A stretch of DNA of 64,000 nucleotides from an uncultured Eubacteriales bacterium (GCA_934457115.1 CAKSHI010000004.1:52362-116361); one strand, 5' to 3'; shown: positions 16,814 to 25,458, counted from the first letter of the stretch. Translations and numbers: made by a program. The notes: generated from the letters alone by a model not told the origin.

Positions 16814-18127
16814 TTATTTTTTGTATTTTTTCATTTTTTCTTTCTTTTGCTTGTTTTGCATTGCTACAAGGAATGCATAAGCTGCAAATAATAGGATTAA
16901 GATAATAACAAGAGCTATAAATATTTTGGATGTTACTATTGTATTTAAAAGTGCAATAGCGTATATAAGCTGGTTTCTTTGAACAGTTTCTCCTGATACG
17001 ACATCGATAGTAGAAATAGGATTGTTAGCATAATATACGGTGGCTGTACCTATTTTCTGTCCTTCGTGTATAGGGGCTTCTACCTCTTGGGGATAATCCT
17101 TTACAATTTGTACGCTGGAGACGTCTACGTCAACAGGGAGTATAGCAGAAAGGTCTTTAGCAGGTTGGAGCATTAATTTATCTTTTTTATATGCATATTT
17201 TAGGTTAGTTTCACCTATAGGCTGTTTTTCACTAAGTACAGTTTTAATTTCTAGGTTTTTAAATGCCCACATATAAAGAGTTTTTGAATCTATCATAGCA
17301 CCGTTTATATCATTATCGTTTTCAGAATTTATGGGTGCACCCATTGCAATGCATAGATAGGTATATCCTCCTCTTACTGCGGATGATGCTAAACAGTATC
17401 CTGCTTCATCTAAGTGACCCGTTTTTATTCCTTTTGCATATCTATAATAATATGAGCCTCCGTTTATGGGGTCTATAAGTCTATTTGTAGTAACAAGGGG
17501 TAAATCATCGCCCAAAATGTATGATACGGTTTTATTTGTAATCTCGCTAAAGTATGGCATAGTTAATGCATATTTAGTGATTTTAAGCATATCGTTTGTA
17601 GTTGTATAGTGGTTAGGGTCATATAGGCCGTGAGGGTTTACAAAGTGGGTGTTTTCGCAGCCGAGGTCATAGGCTTTTTCATTCATCATATCGACAAATG
17701 TGGAAGTGTTACCATTACCAATATAATTTGCTAAGATAAGTGCTGCGTCATTACCGGAGGCTATCATCATACCGTGAAGAAGTTGATAAACTGAAAATTC
17801 ATCGCCTGCTTTAATGTTAGCGACTGAGCTGTCGGTACCAAGCAATTCATCTATAGTTTCTTTAGTAGCTGTGACTTTAGTACCCTCTAGATCGTTAACA
17901 TTTTGGGTAACTATAATATAAGTCATTATTTTAGTGATAGATGCGGGACTTCGCCTTTTATCAGGATTTTTTTCATATACTATGGAATCAGTATCGAGAT
18001 TCATTAAAGATATGGAGTCGCAACTTGTTTCAAAATCTATGTTAAAAGATGCAGCACTTGCGTATGTTGTGGATAGAAAATTTCCAAGTAGGATTAATGA
18101 TAATAGGACTCTTAAAGTTTTTTTCAT
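16814..18127 (-). CDS. dacA: D-alanyl-D-alanine carboxypeptidase (PBP5/DacA family)
   Basis: This 437-residue S11-family enzyme trims the terminal D-Ala of peptidoglycan stem peptides outside the membrane. An N-terminal signal peptide (residues about 1-27, ending TYASAA) is followed by the three penicillin-binding motifs: S-x-x-K in SPASITKIM, S-x-N in ASGNDAALIL and K-T-G in GIKTGHLDEAG. A C-terminal hydrophobic helix (about residues 395-420) with a basic tail replaces the usual amphipathic anchor and should hold the enzyme in the membrane. The start ATG follows AAAGG. It diverges from the phosphoesterase-sbcDC operon. DacA, DacF and DacB roles (vegetative or sporulation) cannot be separated here. 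Confidence 0.94.
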   Translation of the reverse strand: MKKTLRVLLSLILLGNFLSTTYASAASFNIDFETSCDSISLMNLDTDSIVYEKNPDKRRSPASITKIMTYIIVTQNVNDLEGTKVTATKETIDELLGTDSSVANIKAGDEFSVYQLLHGMMIASGNDAALILANYIGNGNTSTFVDMMNEKAYDLGCENTHFVNPHGLYDPNHYTTTNDMLKITKYALTMPYFSEITNKTVSYILGDDLPLVTTNRLIDPINGGSYYYRYAKGIKTGHLDEAGYCLASSAVRGGYTYLCIAMGAPINSENDNDINGAMIDSKTLYMWAFKNLEIKTVLSEKQPIGETNLKYAYKKDKLMLQPAKDLSAILPVDVDVSSVQIVKDYPQEVEAPIHEGQKIGTATVYYANNPISTIDVVSGETVQRNQLIYAIALLNTIVTSKIFIALVIILILLFAAYAFLVAMQNKQKKEKMKKYKK

Positions 18128-18263
18128 AGATATTTACCTTTCAATGTGTTATTATAAAAATATTCAATTTATAGTTTACATGATATTAGTATTAAAGGCA
18201 AATATTATTTAGTGTAGTTACATATTTACCTAGATTTTAATAAGGATTAGGGGGATAAGATTA

Positions 18264-18959
18264 ATGATATATATTACGGGAGATCTTCACGGTGAAATAG
18301 AGCGTTTTGAAGAGAAGAACATGAAAAAACTTAAAAAGGAGGATATTCTTATTGTTTGTGGAGATTTTGGATTCATTTGGAACAATAGCCCTGAAGAGCA
18401 AAAAAATCTAAACAAGTTAAGGAATAAGAAGTATACAATTTTATTTATAGACGGGAAACATGAAAATTTTGACTTACTGGATCAATATCCTGTCATTGAG
18501 TGGAATGGGGGAAAAGTTCACAAAATTGCCGATAATATTTATCATCTTATGAGGGGTCAAATTTTTAATATAGATAATAAGAAGATACTTGCATTTGGCG
18601 GCGGGGAAAGTCCTGATAAGGAGTATAGAATTGAAGCCGGAACTTGGTGGGAGAGAGAACTCCCAAACATTGATGAAATGAAAATGTGTCTTGATAATTT
18701 AGAGGAGAATGATAAAGAAGTAGACTATGTTATTACTCATGAGCCGCCGTTTGATATAAAAAAGCTTATTGATAGAAATATAAAGTCCATTAACCCATTG
18801 GAAAGTTTTCTTGAACAGCTTGAAAAGAAGATTAAATTTAAAAAATGGTATTTTGGGTGTATGCACATAGACAGAAAAATTACCTCAAGGCACCAAGCGG
18901 TATTTTTTAGCGTAGTACCTGTTGAAGCGGTAGCTAAAAAGGGATTGTTTAAAAGATGA
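18264..18959 (+). CDS. Calcineurin-like metallophosphoesterase
   Basis: This 231-residue cytosolic phosphoesterase has the di-metal motifs in order: GDLHGE, VCGDFGFIWN, DGKHENFD (normally GNHE, here with Lys) and a C-terminal HEPPF plus GCMHIDRK. The substrate is unknown. The ATG at 18264 follows TTAGGGGGATAAG. Its stop codon overlaps the sbcD start (ATGA), so the two are translationally coupled and sit in one operon with sbcC. A second, distinct phosphoesterase ahead of the SbcD nuclease suggests a nucleic-acid or nucleotide function, which is inference only. Confidence 0.9.
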   Translation: MIYITGDLHGEIERFEEKNMKKLKKEDILIVCGDFGFIWNNSPEEQKNLNKLRNKKYTILFIDGKHENFDLLDQYPVIEWNGGKVHKIADNIYHLMRGQIFNIDNKKILAFGGGESPDKEYRIEAGTWWERELPNIDEMKMCLDNLEENDKEVDYVITHEPPFDIKKLIDRNIKSINPLESFLEQLEKKIKFKKWYFGCMHIDRKITSRHQAVFFSVVPVEAVAKKGLFKR

Positions 18960-20110
18960 AAATACTTCATACTTCCGACTGGCACTTGGGGAAGACCCTT
19001 TGCGGCCGCTTACTTATTGAAGACCAAGAGTATTTTATAGAGAATGTGTTTTTTAAGGCAATCGACAACGAAAAACCTGATTTAATAATCATAGCAGGAG
19101 ATATATTCGATCGAGCTATTGCTCCAAATGAGGCAATAGCTATGTTTAATAAAGTGATTTTAAAAATAGGGAAGGAATATTCTATACCGCTTGTGATAAT
19201 TTCAGGAAATCATGACAGTCGAGAGAGGATGGCAATAGGTGCCGACCTTTTAAAGGACAATGGAATATATATTATAAATTCGATAAGGGATTTTGATAAA
19301 CCTATTTCATTTGAAAAGGACAATCAAAGAGTAAATATATATGCAATTCCCTACTTTGATTATAACGAGTGCATACCACTTTTTAAGGATGAAAAAATAT
19401 CATCCTTAAAGGATAGTTTTAAGCTCATGACTGATGAGATTAAGAAAACTATAGATAAGGATGCTTTCAATATACTTGTGTCACATTGTTATGTAAACGG
19501 CTGTTTGTCTTGCGAGTCGGAGTCTTCTTTATATATAGCTCAAAGTCAAGAGGTAAGCGCTTCGTTATTTGAGATGTTTGACCATGTTGCCTTGGGACAC
19601 TTACATACAGCTCAAAAAGCGGGGCCAAACGGACGTTATTGTGGGGCGCCGTTATCATATTCCTTTAGCGAAAAAAACTTTCAAAAAAGCATGGATATAA
19701 TCAATATAGATGATAATAAAAAGTCTATAACCCCTATTAAAATAGAACCGCTTAGAAAGGTAAGAGTTATTAGAGGTAAGTTTGATGATATAGTAGAGAT
19801 TGGAAAAAAATCTCCTTCAAGCGACTACATATGCGCAGAAATTGAGGACTCAAATCCGATTTATATGCCTATAGATCAACTTAGAGTATATTTTCCTAAT
19901 ATTATCAGTATTTCGGCTGATTGGATGAAGGCATCATTAGACGAATCCAACAAGGAAAAAGACGATAATCATTTTATTGGCAAGAAATTAAACGAAGAGG
20001 ATATCTTTTGCAGGTTTATAAAAGATATCTGCCAAAAGGAAGTGGAAAGTCAAGATATCTCGACTTTTTATGAGATTTTAAAAAACGTAAAGAAGGAAGA
20101 AGATAAATGA
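18956..20110 (+). CDS. sbcD: SbcCD exonuclease subunit D
   Basis: This is the Mre11-type nuclease subunit of the SbcCD complex, which opens hairpins and trims DNA ends during repair. At 384 residues it has normal length. The five phosphoesterase motifs are clear: HTSDWHLGKTL, AGDIFDRA, SGNHDSRERM, VSHCYVNG and ALGHLHTAQ. It overlaps the preceding gene and sbcC by four bases each (ATGA), giving a tightly coupled three-gene operon. No regulation is visible beyond the shared upstream region. Confidence 0.96.
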   Translation: MKILHTSDWHLGKTLCGRLLIEDQEYFIENVFFKAIDNEKPDLIIIAGDIFDRAIAPNEAIAMFNKVILKIGKEYSIPLVIISGNHDSRERMAIGADLLKDNGIYIINSIRDFDKPISFEKDNQRVNIYAIPYFDYNECIPLFKDEKISSLKDSFKLMTDEIKKTIDKDAFNILVSHCYVNGCLSCESESSLYIAQSQEVSASLFEMFDHVALGHLHTAQKAGPNGRYCGAPLSYSFSEKNFQKSMDIINIDDNKKSITPIKIEPLRKVRVIRGKFDDIVEIGKKSPSSDYICAEIEDSNPIYMPIDQLRVYFPNIISISADWMKASLDESNKEKDDNHFIGKKLNEEDIFCRFIKDICQKEVESQDISTFYEILKNVKKEEDK

Positions 20111-22821
20111 AGCCTGTTTCTATTAGTATGCAAGGGTTTGGAGTTTATAGAGATAGAAAAGACATAAGCTTTGAAAATATAAAAGACCAAAATATATTTT
20201 TAATATCAGGCTCTACGGGCAGCGGCAAAACAACTATACTTGATGCTATGTGTTTTGCTCTTTATTGCCGTGCAACGGGAGGTCTTAGAACATGGAAAAA
20301 TATGAGGTCGATTTCCGCAAGTGACAGTGATGTGACTTGCGTAGATTATATATTTTCATTAGGTGGAAAAGAATATCGTTTCAAAAGGAGTCTTAAGGTT
20401 CACATTGTACGAGGCAGTGGTCGCCGTGAACTTAGAGATGAACATTCATGCTATAGGATGGAAGATGGTGAGTGGGTTTTAATCGAGGCCGGGAGCGAGG
20501 ACAAAATAAGAAAACGTGCAGAGTCGATAATAGGCCTTGATTGCGAACAGTTTTCCAGGGTAATAATTCTCCCTCAAGGTGAATTTAAGAAACTTATTTT
20601 ATCAAGTTCCGAAGAAAAGTCCAAGATATTTGAAAAGCTTTTTATGGCTGAGCGGTGGAGCGATATAACTAATAAAGCTATCGACCTTACTAAAAATGCT
20701 AAAGGTAAATTAGATAAGATTACATATGAAAGGGATACACTTTTTTCTTCGTTTAATGTTAAGTCCGGTGAAGAACTCGATGATAAACTCGAGAAGATAC
20801 AGGAAGATATATCAACCAATAATGATGAGCTTAAAAAGCTTGAAAATAAACAAAAAGAATATAAACAAATAGTAGAAAAGATAGATTTAATTGCCAATAG
20901 TAATCAAAAACTTGATAAACTTCAAGTCGATTATAACCTTAGCCTAGAGAGGTTAAACAAGTCAAAATTCAATCTTGAAATAGCAGTTAATGATAGGGCT
21001 AAAGTTTCACAAATGGAAAGGGATAATGATAGTCTATCATCAAAACTTGGAAAACTAGAATCATTTTCTAACACTTCTAAAGAAATAAAGGAGCTTCAAA
21101 GGAATATAAGGAATATGGAAGCAGGCCTTTTGAAAAAAGAAGGGGAAAATGAAGATCTTAAAAATAGAAAAATTAAGGCATTGGATAACATAAAAAAAGC
21201 AGAACAGTTTATAGATAATGCTTTAAAGGATGCGGATATGCTGCCGAGTTTATACTCTATACGTGATAGGCTTGATACTTATCTTAAAGCGTATTTAAAG
21301 CTGGAGGATACTGCGTCGATAACAAAAGAGAGAAAGTCTAATTACGACAAGAGCCTATCACATTTTAAAGCACTTTATGTTGAGGTGGAATCGCTTAGAT
21401 TAAACTTGAGTTCGATAGAAAATGAAATAGAAATAGGCACAATAAGTTCATTAGCAATGAAACTTGAAGATGGCGTGCCATGTCCTGTCTGCGGTTCTAA
21501 AAATCACCCCAAGCCCGCCATAGAAAATCAAAATTTAAATATGGACAATATAGACAAGGTTAAGATACTAAAGTCTCAACTTAAAGAGAAGGAGAAAAAT
21601 CTAGAAAATCTAAATTTCCAAAAATCCAAGGATTTGGCGCTTTGCGAAAGTGCAAATAAGGAGTATATCGAAAATCAAAGAGTATGTGAGGAGATAGGCC
21701 TTTCCAAGGAAGAAATTTTGTCAAAAATCAAGGGCAACAATCAAAAAATAAGTGAGTGTGAGCGGTCAAGTTTACTAATTGATAAGGCAAGAGAAAGACT
21801 TTCCCAAAGGGAAAGAGAAAGGGACTCGATTGCTAAGGATCTAGAAGATTTAAATCGTAGTATCGGGGAACTAAATCAAGCCATTAAATTAAATACTCAG
21901 CACAAGGATAAACTCGAGCAATATCTTTTGGAAAGTGTGGTTTCTTATGGCAGCATAGAAAAGGAAACCAATGATATTAAAAGTCGAATTGATAAAAATA
22001 AGAGAGATATTGAGGCTATCAATAGTAGATATAACGCAGCTTTCGGCGAGCATCAAAAGGAAAAGGCCAACTTAGCAAATGCCAATAAACTTCTAGAAGA
22101 GGAGAGCGCCAATAATAAGGAATTAAAAAGTTCTATAGATTTTGGGTCTTATTCACAGCAGGGCTGTAGACAGGAGCTTGAAAGTTTAGAGGCAGAAATT
22201 AAGAGTGCTAACGAGAAAAGAGGAAGCCTAGAGCACGAAAGAAAATACCTTCAAGATACAATTAGGAGGGCGTCTTCACTTCAAGAAAAATACGAAAGCC
22301 TAAATGACGAATATTCGAGATTTGCCAAGATATCCGAACTTATGAACGGTAAAAACGTAAATAAAATGCCTATTAAAATGTTTATATTGGGTTTAGCGTT
22401 TGACGACGTGTTAAGTTTCGCCAACATCTACCTTGCAAGACTTACGAGTAGTAGATATAGCCTAAGCAGGGTTAAGGATAAGGTGGTGGGGCATGGACAC
22501 AACGGTCTTTCTCTAGAGGTGTTTGATGCTCACTTGGGAGGAGTTAGGCCGGTGAACACATTGTCCGGTGGAGAACTGTTTTTAGCATCTTTGGCATTGG
22601 CATTTGGCTTGTCGGACGCAGTACAAAGTTATTCCGGTGGCATAAGACTTGACTCAATCTTTATTGATGAGGGGTTTGGTTCACTTGACCAAGAGACATT
22701 AAATACGGTAGTATCTTCTTTGAATCGCATACAACAAAAAGGAAGAATGATTGGGATAATATCTCATGTAGACGAGTTAAAACGTCTAATACATAATAAG
22801 TTAATTGTGGATAATAATTAA
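20107..22821 (+). CDS. sbcC: SbcCD exonuclease subunit C (SMC-like ATPase)
   Basis: This 904-residue Rad50-type ATPase partners SbcD. The N-terminal Walker A is GSTGSGKTT (from residue 35). Two long coiled-coil arms flank a zinc hook, CPVC at residues 459-462. The C-terminal ATPase half has the ABC signature NTLSGGELFLASLALA and Walker B IFIDEGFGSLD. Length is slightly below the 1000-odd residues common in the family, reflecting shorter coiled coils. The start overlaps sbcD by ATGA. A strong terminator follows, shared with the convergent rpsR. Confidence 0.96.
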   Translation: MKPVSISMQGFGVYRDRKDISFENIKDQNIFLISGSTGSGKTTILDAMCFALYCRATGGLRTWKNMRSISASDSDVTCVDYIFSLGGKEYRFKRSLKVHIVRGSGRRELRDEHSCYRMEDGEWVLIEAGSEDKIRKRAESIIGLDCEQFSRVIILPQGEFKKLILSSSEEKSKIFEKLFMAERWSDITNKAIDLTKNAKGKLDKITYERDTLFSSFNVKSGEELDDKLEKIQEDISTNNDELKKLENKQKEYKQIVEKIDLIANSNQKLDKLQVDYNLSLERLNKSKFNLEIAVNDRAKVSQMERDNDSLSSKLGKLESFSNTSKEIKELQRNIRNMEAGLLKKEGENEDLKNRKIKALDNIKKAEQFIDNALKDADMLPSLYSIRDRLDTYLKAYLKLEDTASITKERKSNYDKSLSHFKALYVEVESLRLNLSSIENEIEIGTISSLAMKLEDGVPCPVCGSKNHPKPAIENQNLNMDNIDKVKILKSQLKEKEKNLENLNFQKSKDLALCESANKEYIENQRVCEEIGLSKEEILSKIKGNNQKISECERSSLLIDKARERLSQRERERDSIAKDLEDLNRSIGELNQAIKLNTQHKDKLEQYLLESVVSYGSIEKETNDIKSRIDKNKRDIEAINSRYNAAFGEHQKEKANLANANKLLEEESANNKELKSSIDFGSYSQQGCRQELESLEAEIKSANEKRGSLEHERKYLQDTIRRASSLQEKYESLNDEYSRFAKISELMNGKNVNKMPIKMFILGLAFDDVLSFANIYLARLTSSRYSLSRVKDKVVGHGHNGLSLEVFDAHLGGVRPVNTLSGGELFLASLALAFGLSDAVQSYSGGIRLDSIFIDEGFGSLDQETLNTVVSSLNRIQQKGRMIGIISHVDELKRLIHNKLIVDNN

Positions 22822-22837
22822 ATTTGCGATAAAATAA

Positions 22838-22880
22838 AAATCTCCCTGAAGATTTTCATCTTCAAGGAGATTTTTGTTTT
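22838..22880. terminator. Shared terminator between sbcC and rpsR
   Basis: AAATCTCC-TGAAGAT pairs with ATCTTCA-GGAGATTT around a TTTC loop, then TTGTTTT. It lies between convergent operons, and an A-rich left flank gives U residues on the minus strand. Confidence 0.85.
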
Positions 22881-22890
22881 GTAAAAAGAA

Positions 22891-23151
22891 TTAATCATTG
22901 CTGAAAGGTAATAAAGCAATGTGACGAGCACGTTTGATTGCGCTCGTGAGCTCACGTTGATGGTGAGCACAAGTGCCTGTGACTCTTCTTGGAAGAATCT
23001 TAGCTCTTTCAGAAACATATTTTCTAAGTTTTGAAATATCTTTATAATCTATAGATTCTACCTTGTCGACACAAAAGGCACAAACTTTTTTACGGCCTTT
23101 ACGTGCATTACGACGGGTATCTCTTTCATTTTTTTCGTTTTTGTCTGCCAT
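22891..23151 (-). CDS. rpsR: Ribosomal protein S18
   Basis: This 86-residue small-subunit protein binds beside S6 on the platform. The core RKYVSERAKILPRR is typical. Four potential zinc ligands are present (C-x2-C near residue 24, then C-x2-H in GTCAHH), so this is the zinc-binding (C+) form. It is the last gene of rpsF-ssb-rpsR and is followed by a terminator. The N-terminus is a charged extension (MADKNEKNERDTRRN). Confidence 0.97.
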   Translation of the reverse strand: MADKNEKNERDTRRNARKGRKKVCAFCVDKVESIDYKDISKLRKYVSERAKILPRRVTGTCAHHQRELTSAIKRARHIALLPFSND

Positions 23152-23188
23152 GATAACATCCTCCTTTTGTTAAAGATTTATTTGATGA

Positions 23189-23644
23189 TTAGAACGGTAA
23201 ATCATCATCTTCAGGGACTTCTTCAAAGTCACCCGTATTTCCGTTGGTATAAGCAGGGGACACTTGACTGCTGTAGCTATCGTTTGAAGTAGGTTCGCTA
23301 GATTGACTGTAATCAGCTCTTCCGTGGAAAGACTCAGCAAAATGTACATTGCTGGCAACTACTTCAAAAGTTCTGCGCTTATTTCCGTCTCTATCTTGGT
23401 ATGATCCTGTTTGGATAGAGCCCTCTACAGCGACGAGCTGACCTTTGTGGAAATATTTTTCTACAAATTCAGCCTGATGTCTCCAAGCGACTATATCGAT
23501 AAAGTCAGTTTTTCTTTCTTCGCCTTGCCTAACGAAACTTCTATTTACAGCAAGAGTAAATCTAACAACAGCAATACCTGTTTGAGTGTGTCTAAGCTCG
23601 GGTTCGGCTGTAAGCCTGCCCATAAGTATAGCAGAGTTTAGCAT
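23189..23644 (-). CDS. ssb: Single-stranded DNA-binding protein
   Basis: This 151-residue protein coats single-stranded DNA in replication and repair. The OB-fold start (MLNSAILMGRLTAEPELR) and core (DFIDIVAWRHQAEFV) are classic. A Ser/Asn/Gly-rich linker leads to the acidic tip EDDDLPF, which recruits partner proteins. It lies between rpsF and rpsR, 12 bases after rpsF, as in most Bacillota. Confidence 0.97.
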   Translation of the reverse strand: MLNSAILMGRLTAEPELRHTQTGIAVVRFTLAVNRSFVRQGEERKTDFIDIVAWRHQAEFVEKYFHKGQLVAVEGSIQTGSYQDRDGNKRRTFEVVASNVHFAESFHGRADYSQSSEPTSNDSYSSQVSPAYTNGNTGDFEEVPEDDDLPF

Positions 23645-23656
23645 CTAAATTCCTCC

Positions 23657-23953
23657 TTAAGCCTCTTTCTTAACGATAAGAGAACGTAAAATACCGTCAG
23701 TAATCTTGTAGATACGGTCTAATTCAGCAGGGAATTCAGCATCACTTTTGAAGTTAAACAAAGCATAGTATCCTTCAGGTTCTTTGTTGATTTGATAAGC
23801 AAGTCTTCTTTTGCCCCACTTATCTACGCTTTCTAAAGTACCGTTTTCTTCGATTAAGGCTTGGAATTTTTGGATCATAGATTCAATGCCTTCTTCACCT
23901 AATTTTAGAGAAAGAACTAAAACTGATTCATATGAATTTTGAATTTTTTCCAT
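23657..23953 (-). CDS. rpsF: Ribosomal protein S6
   Basis: This 98-residue small-subunit protein forms a pair with S18. Motifs GKRRLAYQINKEPEGYYALFNF and DRIYKITDGILRSL are typical. The ATG at 23953 is eight bases after AGGAGG; an upstream in-frame GTG at 23962 lies inside the binding site and is rejected. It heads the rpsF-ssb-rpsR operon. In many bacteria the S6:S18 pair represses this operon through a leader hairpin, and a candidate hairpin lies just upstream. Confidence 0.97.
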   Translation of the reverse strand: MEKIQNSYESVLVLSLKLGEEGIESMIQKFQALIEENGTLESVDKWGKRRLAYQINKEPEGYYALFNFKSDAEFPAELDRIYKITDGILRSLIVKKEA

Positions 23954-23980
23954 TTGTTGCACCTCCTTTTGGACGTTAGG

Positions 23981-23999
23981 CCCTGATAATAAATCAGAG
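23981..23999 (-). promoter_or_regulatory. Leader hairpin of the rpsF operon
   Basis: On the minus strand CTCTGAT pairs with ATCAGGG around a TTATT loop, about 30 bases upstream of rpsF. Its position fits the S6:S18 autoregulatory site known in other bacteria, but the diagnostic details were not confirmed. Confidence 0.45.
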
Positions 24000-24041
24000 C
24001 AAGGATTTTATTAGCGTATTTCATACGACAATAATATAAAT

Positions 24042-24070
24042 ATTATACCAAATGGGTTTCATAGAGTCAA
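24042..24070 (-). promoter_or_regulatory. Promoter of the rpsF-ssb-rpsR operon
   Basis: On the minus strand TTGACT (24065-24070) and TATAAT (24042-24047) have a 17-base spacer, close to the sigma-A consensus. Confidence 0.85.
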
Positions 24071-24085
24071 ATAATTTTTTAAAAT

Positions 24086-24124
24086 AAATATAAAACAACC
24101 ATAAGAAACGGTTCCTATGGTTGT
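24086..24124 (-). terminator. Terminator of the tRNA operon
   Basis: ACAACCATA (24095-24103) is complementary to TATGGTTGT (24116-24124). Read on the minus strand the stem is followed by TTTTATATTT. It lies between the tRNA genes and the rpsF promoter. Confidence 0.65.
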
Positions 24125-24236
24125 AAAATTTCAACTTACTAATGAAAGCCTGGGGTAATATTTTTAGAATCGCTCCTACATACAGGATTGATGTCTATTG
24201 GTAAAAACTATGATAAAAGTGATATAATCATAGTAT

Positions 24237-24311
24237 TGGTGACCCGGACGGGAATCGAACCCGTGTTACCGCCGTGAAAGGGCGGTGTCTTAGCCGCTTG
24301 ACCACCGGGCC
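24237..24311 (-). tRNA. tRNA-Glu (UUC)
   Basis: A full cloverleaf is readable on the minus strand. Acceptor GGCCCGG pairs with CCGGGTC (one G-U), the anticodon arm CCGCC/GGCGG encloses CTTTCAC with anticodon TTC, and the T arm has GGTTCGATT. The 3' CCA is encoded. It is the last of three tRNA genes (Met, Glu, Glu) transcribed together. Confidence 0.96.
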
Positions 24312-24386
24312 AAATACAATAAATTCAGGTTTTTAAGTCGAGTTATTTAGTTTTATCAAAATAAGAAACGCAAAGAATATAAAAAG

Positions 24387-24461
24387 TGGTGACCCGGACG
24401 GGATTTGAACCCGTGTTACCGCCGTGAAAGGGCGGTGTCTTAACCACTTGACCACCGGGCC
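24387..24461 (-). tRNA. tRNA-Glu (UUC), second copy
   Basis: It is nearly identical to the copy at 24237, differing in the D loop and T arm only. Anticodon TTC sits in CTTTCAC and the CCA end is encoded. It is a probable tandem duplicate within the same operon. Confidence 0.96.
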
Positions 24462-24507
24462 AAATTTCTTATAATCGATAGATAATATCGACTATAAGAA
24501 ACAAAAA

Positions 24508-24584
24508 TGGTAGCGGTAAATGGACTTGAACCATCGACACTTCGGGTATGAACCGAATGCTCTAGCCAGCTGAGCTATACCGCC
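24508..24584 (-). tRNA. tRNA-Met (CAU), elongator-like
   Basis: Acceptor GGCGGTA pairs with TACCGCT, the anticodon loop is TTCATAC (CAT), and CCA is encoded. The paired first position and overall sequence resemble the Bacillus elongator tRNA-Met rather than the initiator, whose first pair is open. A tRNA-Ile2 with lysidine is less likely but not excluded. Confidence 0.9.
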
Positions 24585-24627
24585 ATTTGTAGTTAGATAA
24601 ATTGTGTAACAAAAATCAACTTGTCTT

Positions 24628-24656
24628 ATTATACAACGGCAGAAAATATTTGTCAA
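24628..24656 (-). promoter_or_regulatory. Consensus promoter of the tRNA operon
   Basis: On the minus strand a perfect TTGACA and TATAAT are separated by 17 bases, about 45 bases upstream of tRNA-Met. Confidence 0.92.
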
Positions 24657-24723
24657 GCCCTTTTTTGAAAAAATTTTAAATTTAAATTTCTATCCTATAT
24701 ATATAGGGGGTTTATTTGAGGTG

Positions 24724-24882
24724 TTATGATTGTTGTAATTTTAATTGTTTGAGTTTATCATCGGGTATGTCTACCAGTATGCAGTCACCGCATACTCCTC
24801 CAAATTCTATGTTGAGCTTATCCAAAGTGCAGACATTATCCTTTTGATATATGCAGTAATCATTTTCGCAACGAACTTCCAT
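24724..24882 (-). CDS. Small Cys-rich protein (52 aa)
   Basis: This short gene encodes a 52-residue protein beginning MEVRCENDYCIYQKDNVC. Five Cys fall in the pattern C-x4-C-x7-C-x12-C-x2-C, suggesting metal or iron-sulfur binding. The C-terminal third is charged and Cys-free. AAGGAG precedes the ATG at good spacing. The layout recalls DUF1540-like miniproteins, but I cannot assign a family. It diverges from two ribbon-helix-helix genes across a palindrome with an appropriate promoter (TTGTAA / TATAAT, 17-base spacer, 24917-24945 on the minus strand), which supports it as a real, regulated gene. Confidence 0.75.
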   Translation of the reverse strand: MEVRCENDYCIYQKDNVCTLDKLNIEFGGVCGDCILVDIPDDKLKQLKLQQS

Positions 24883-24909
24883 GGTATTTTCTCCTTTTAA
24901 TTAAGATTA

Positions 24910-24925
24910 CAGTATAATTATACTG
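24910..24925. promoter_or_regulatory. 16-bp perfect palindrome between divergent genes (candidate operator)
   Basis: CAGTATAATTATACTG is its own reverse complement and contains overlapping TATAAT boxes on both strands. It lies between the Cys-rich gene and the ribbon-helix-helix pair, the expected place for an autoregulatory operator. Confidence 0.6.
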
Positions 24926-25007
24926 CAAATATAATGTAATTACAATTGATATTATAATATATATCTCTCTTGTATGCAATACTATTATTAATATAGAGGT
25001 GATAACA

Positions 25008-25202
25008 TTGAAACGAGATTTTATAATTACCCCAAGGGATGAAGAAAGTGTCAATATGACTATAAGGATAGAGAAGAGCATTCAAATAGGCTTTGATAAA
25101 CTTGCCAGAGAAAGCGGCAGGAGTCGGAATGAACTTATTAATCTGGCGCTAAAATATGCTTTAAAAAATGCTAAGTTGATGGATGAAGACAATGAAGATT
25201 AG
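25008..25202 (+). CDS. Ribbon-helix-helix protein, copy 1
   Basis: This 64-residue protein fits the Arc/CopG ribbon-helix-helix fold: a beta strand (MTIRIEKSI), helix A (GFDKLARESGRSR) and helix B (NELINLALKYALKNA). Such dimers bind DNA operators through the strand pair. The TTG at 25008 is eight bases after GAGG; an in-frame GTG at 24999 lies inside the binding site. It is followed 46 bases later by a close paralogue, so heterodimers are possible. Likely targets include the palindrome upstream. No toxin gene is adjacent, so an antitoxin role is not supported. Confidence 0.82.
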   Translation: MKRDFIITPRDEESVNMTIRIEKSIQIGFDKLARESGRSRNELINLALKYALKNAKLMDEDNED

Positions 25203-25248
25203 TACCTGATTAAAAATAAGGGAAAAATTCTATAATAAGGTGATAAGA

Positions 25249-25458
25249 TTGGGAAGAAAATTTATTATTATGCCAAAAGATGATGAAAATGTAATTATGT
25301 CTATAAGGATAGAAAGACGAATTCAAGCAGGCTTTGACAAACTTGCAAGGGAAAGTGGCAGAAGCCGAAACGAACTTATCAATATGGCATTAGATTATGC
25401 CTTGGAAAACGCCAAAATAATGATGAATGGCGAAGATGAAGAAGACGAAGAACACTAA
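25249..25458 (+). CDS. Ribbon-helix-helix protein, copy 2
   Basis: This 69-residue paralogue of the preceding gene shares FDKLARESGRSRNELIN exactly and has a more acidic C-terminal tail (NGEDEEDEEH). The beta strand MSIRIERRI is more basic than in copy 1, which may change DNA preference. TTG at 25249 follows AAGGTGATAAGA, again with a GTG inside the binding site that is not used. The two genes form a tandem duplication with duplicated translation starts. Confidence 0.82.
   Translation: MGRKFIIMPKDDENVIMSIRIERRIQAGFDKLARESGRSRNELINMALDYALENAKIMMNGEDEEDEEH

Noticed and set aside
24237..24461. The two tRNA-Glu genes as a repeat-mediated integration site
   Set aside because: They are full-length functional-looking tRNAs in one operon, and no integrase or attachment duplication is nearby.
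25008..25458. Toxin-antitoxin pair
   Set aside because: Both genes are RHH paralogues; no toxin-like gene (RelE, MazF, PIN) is adjacent.
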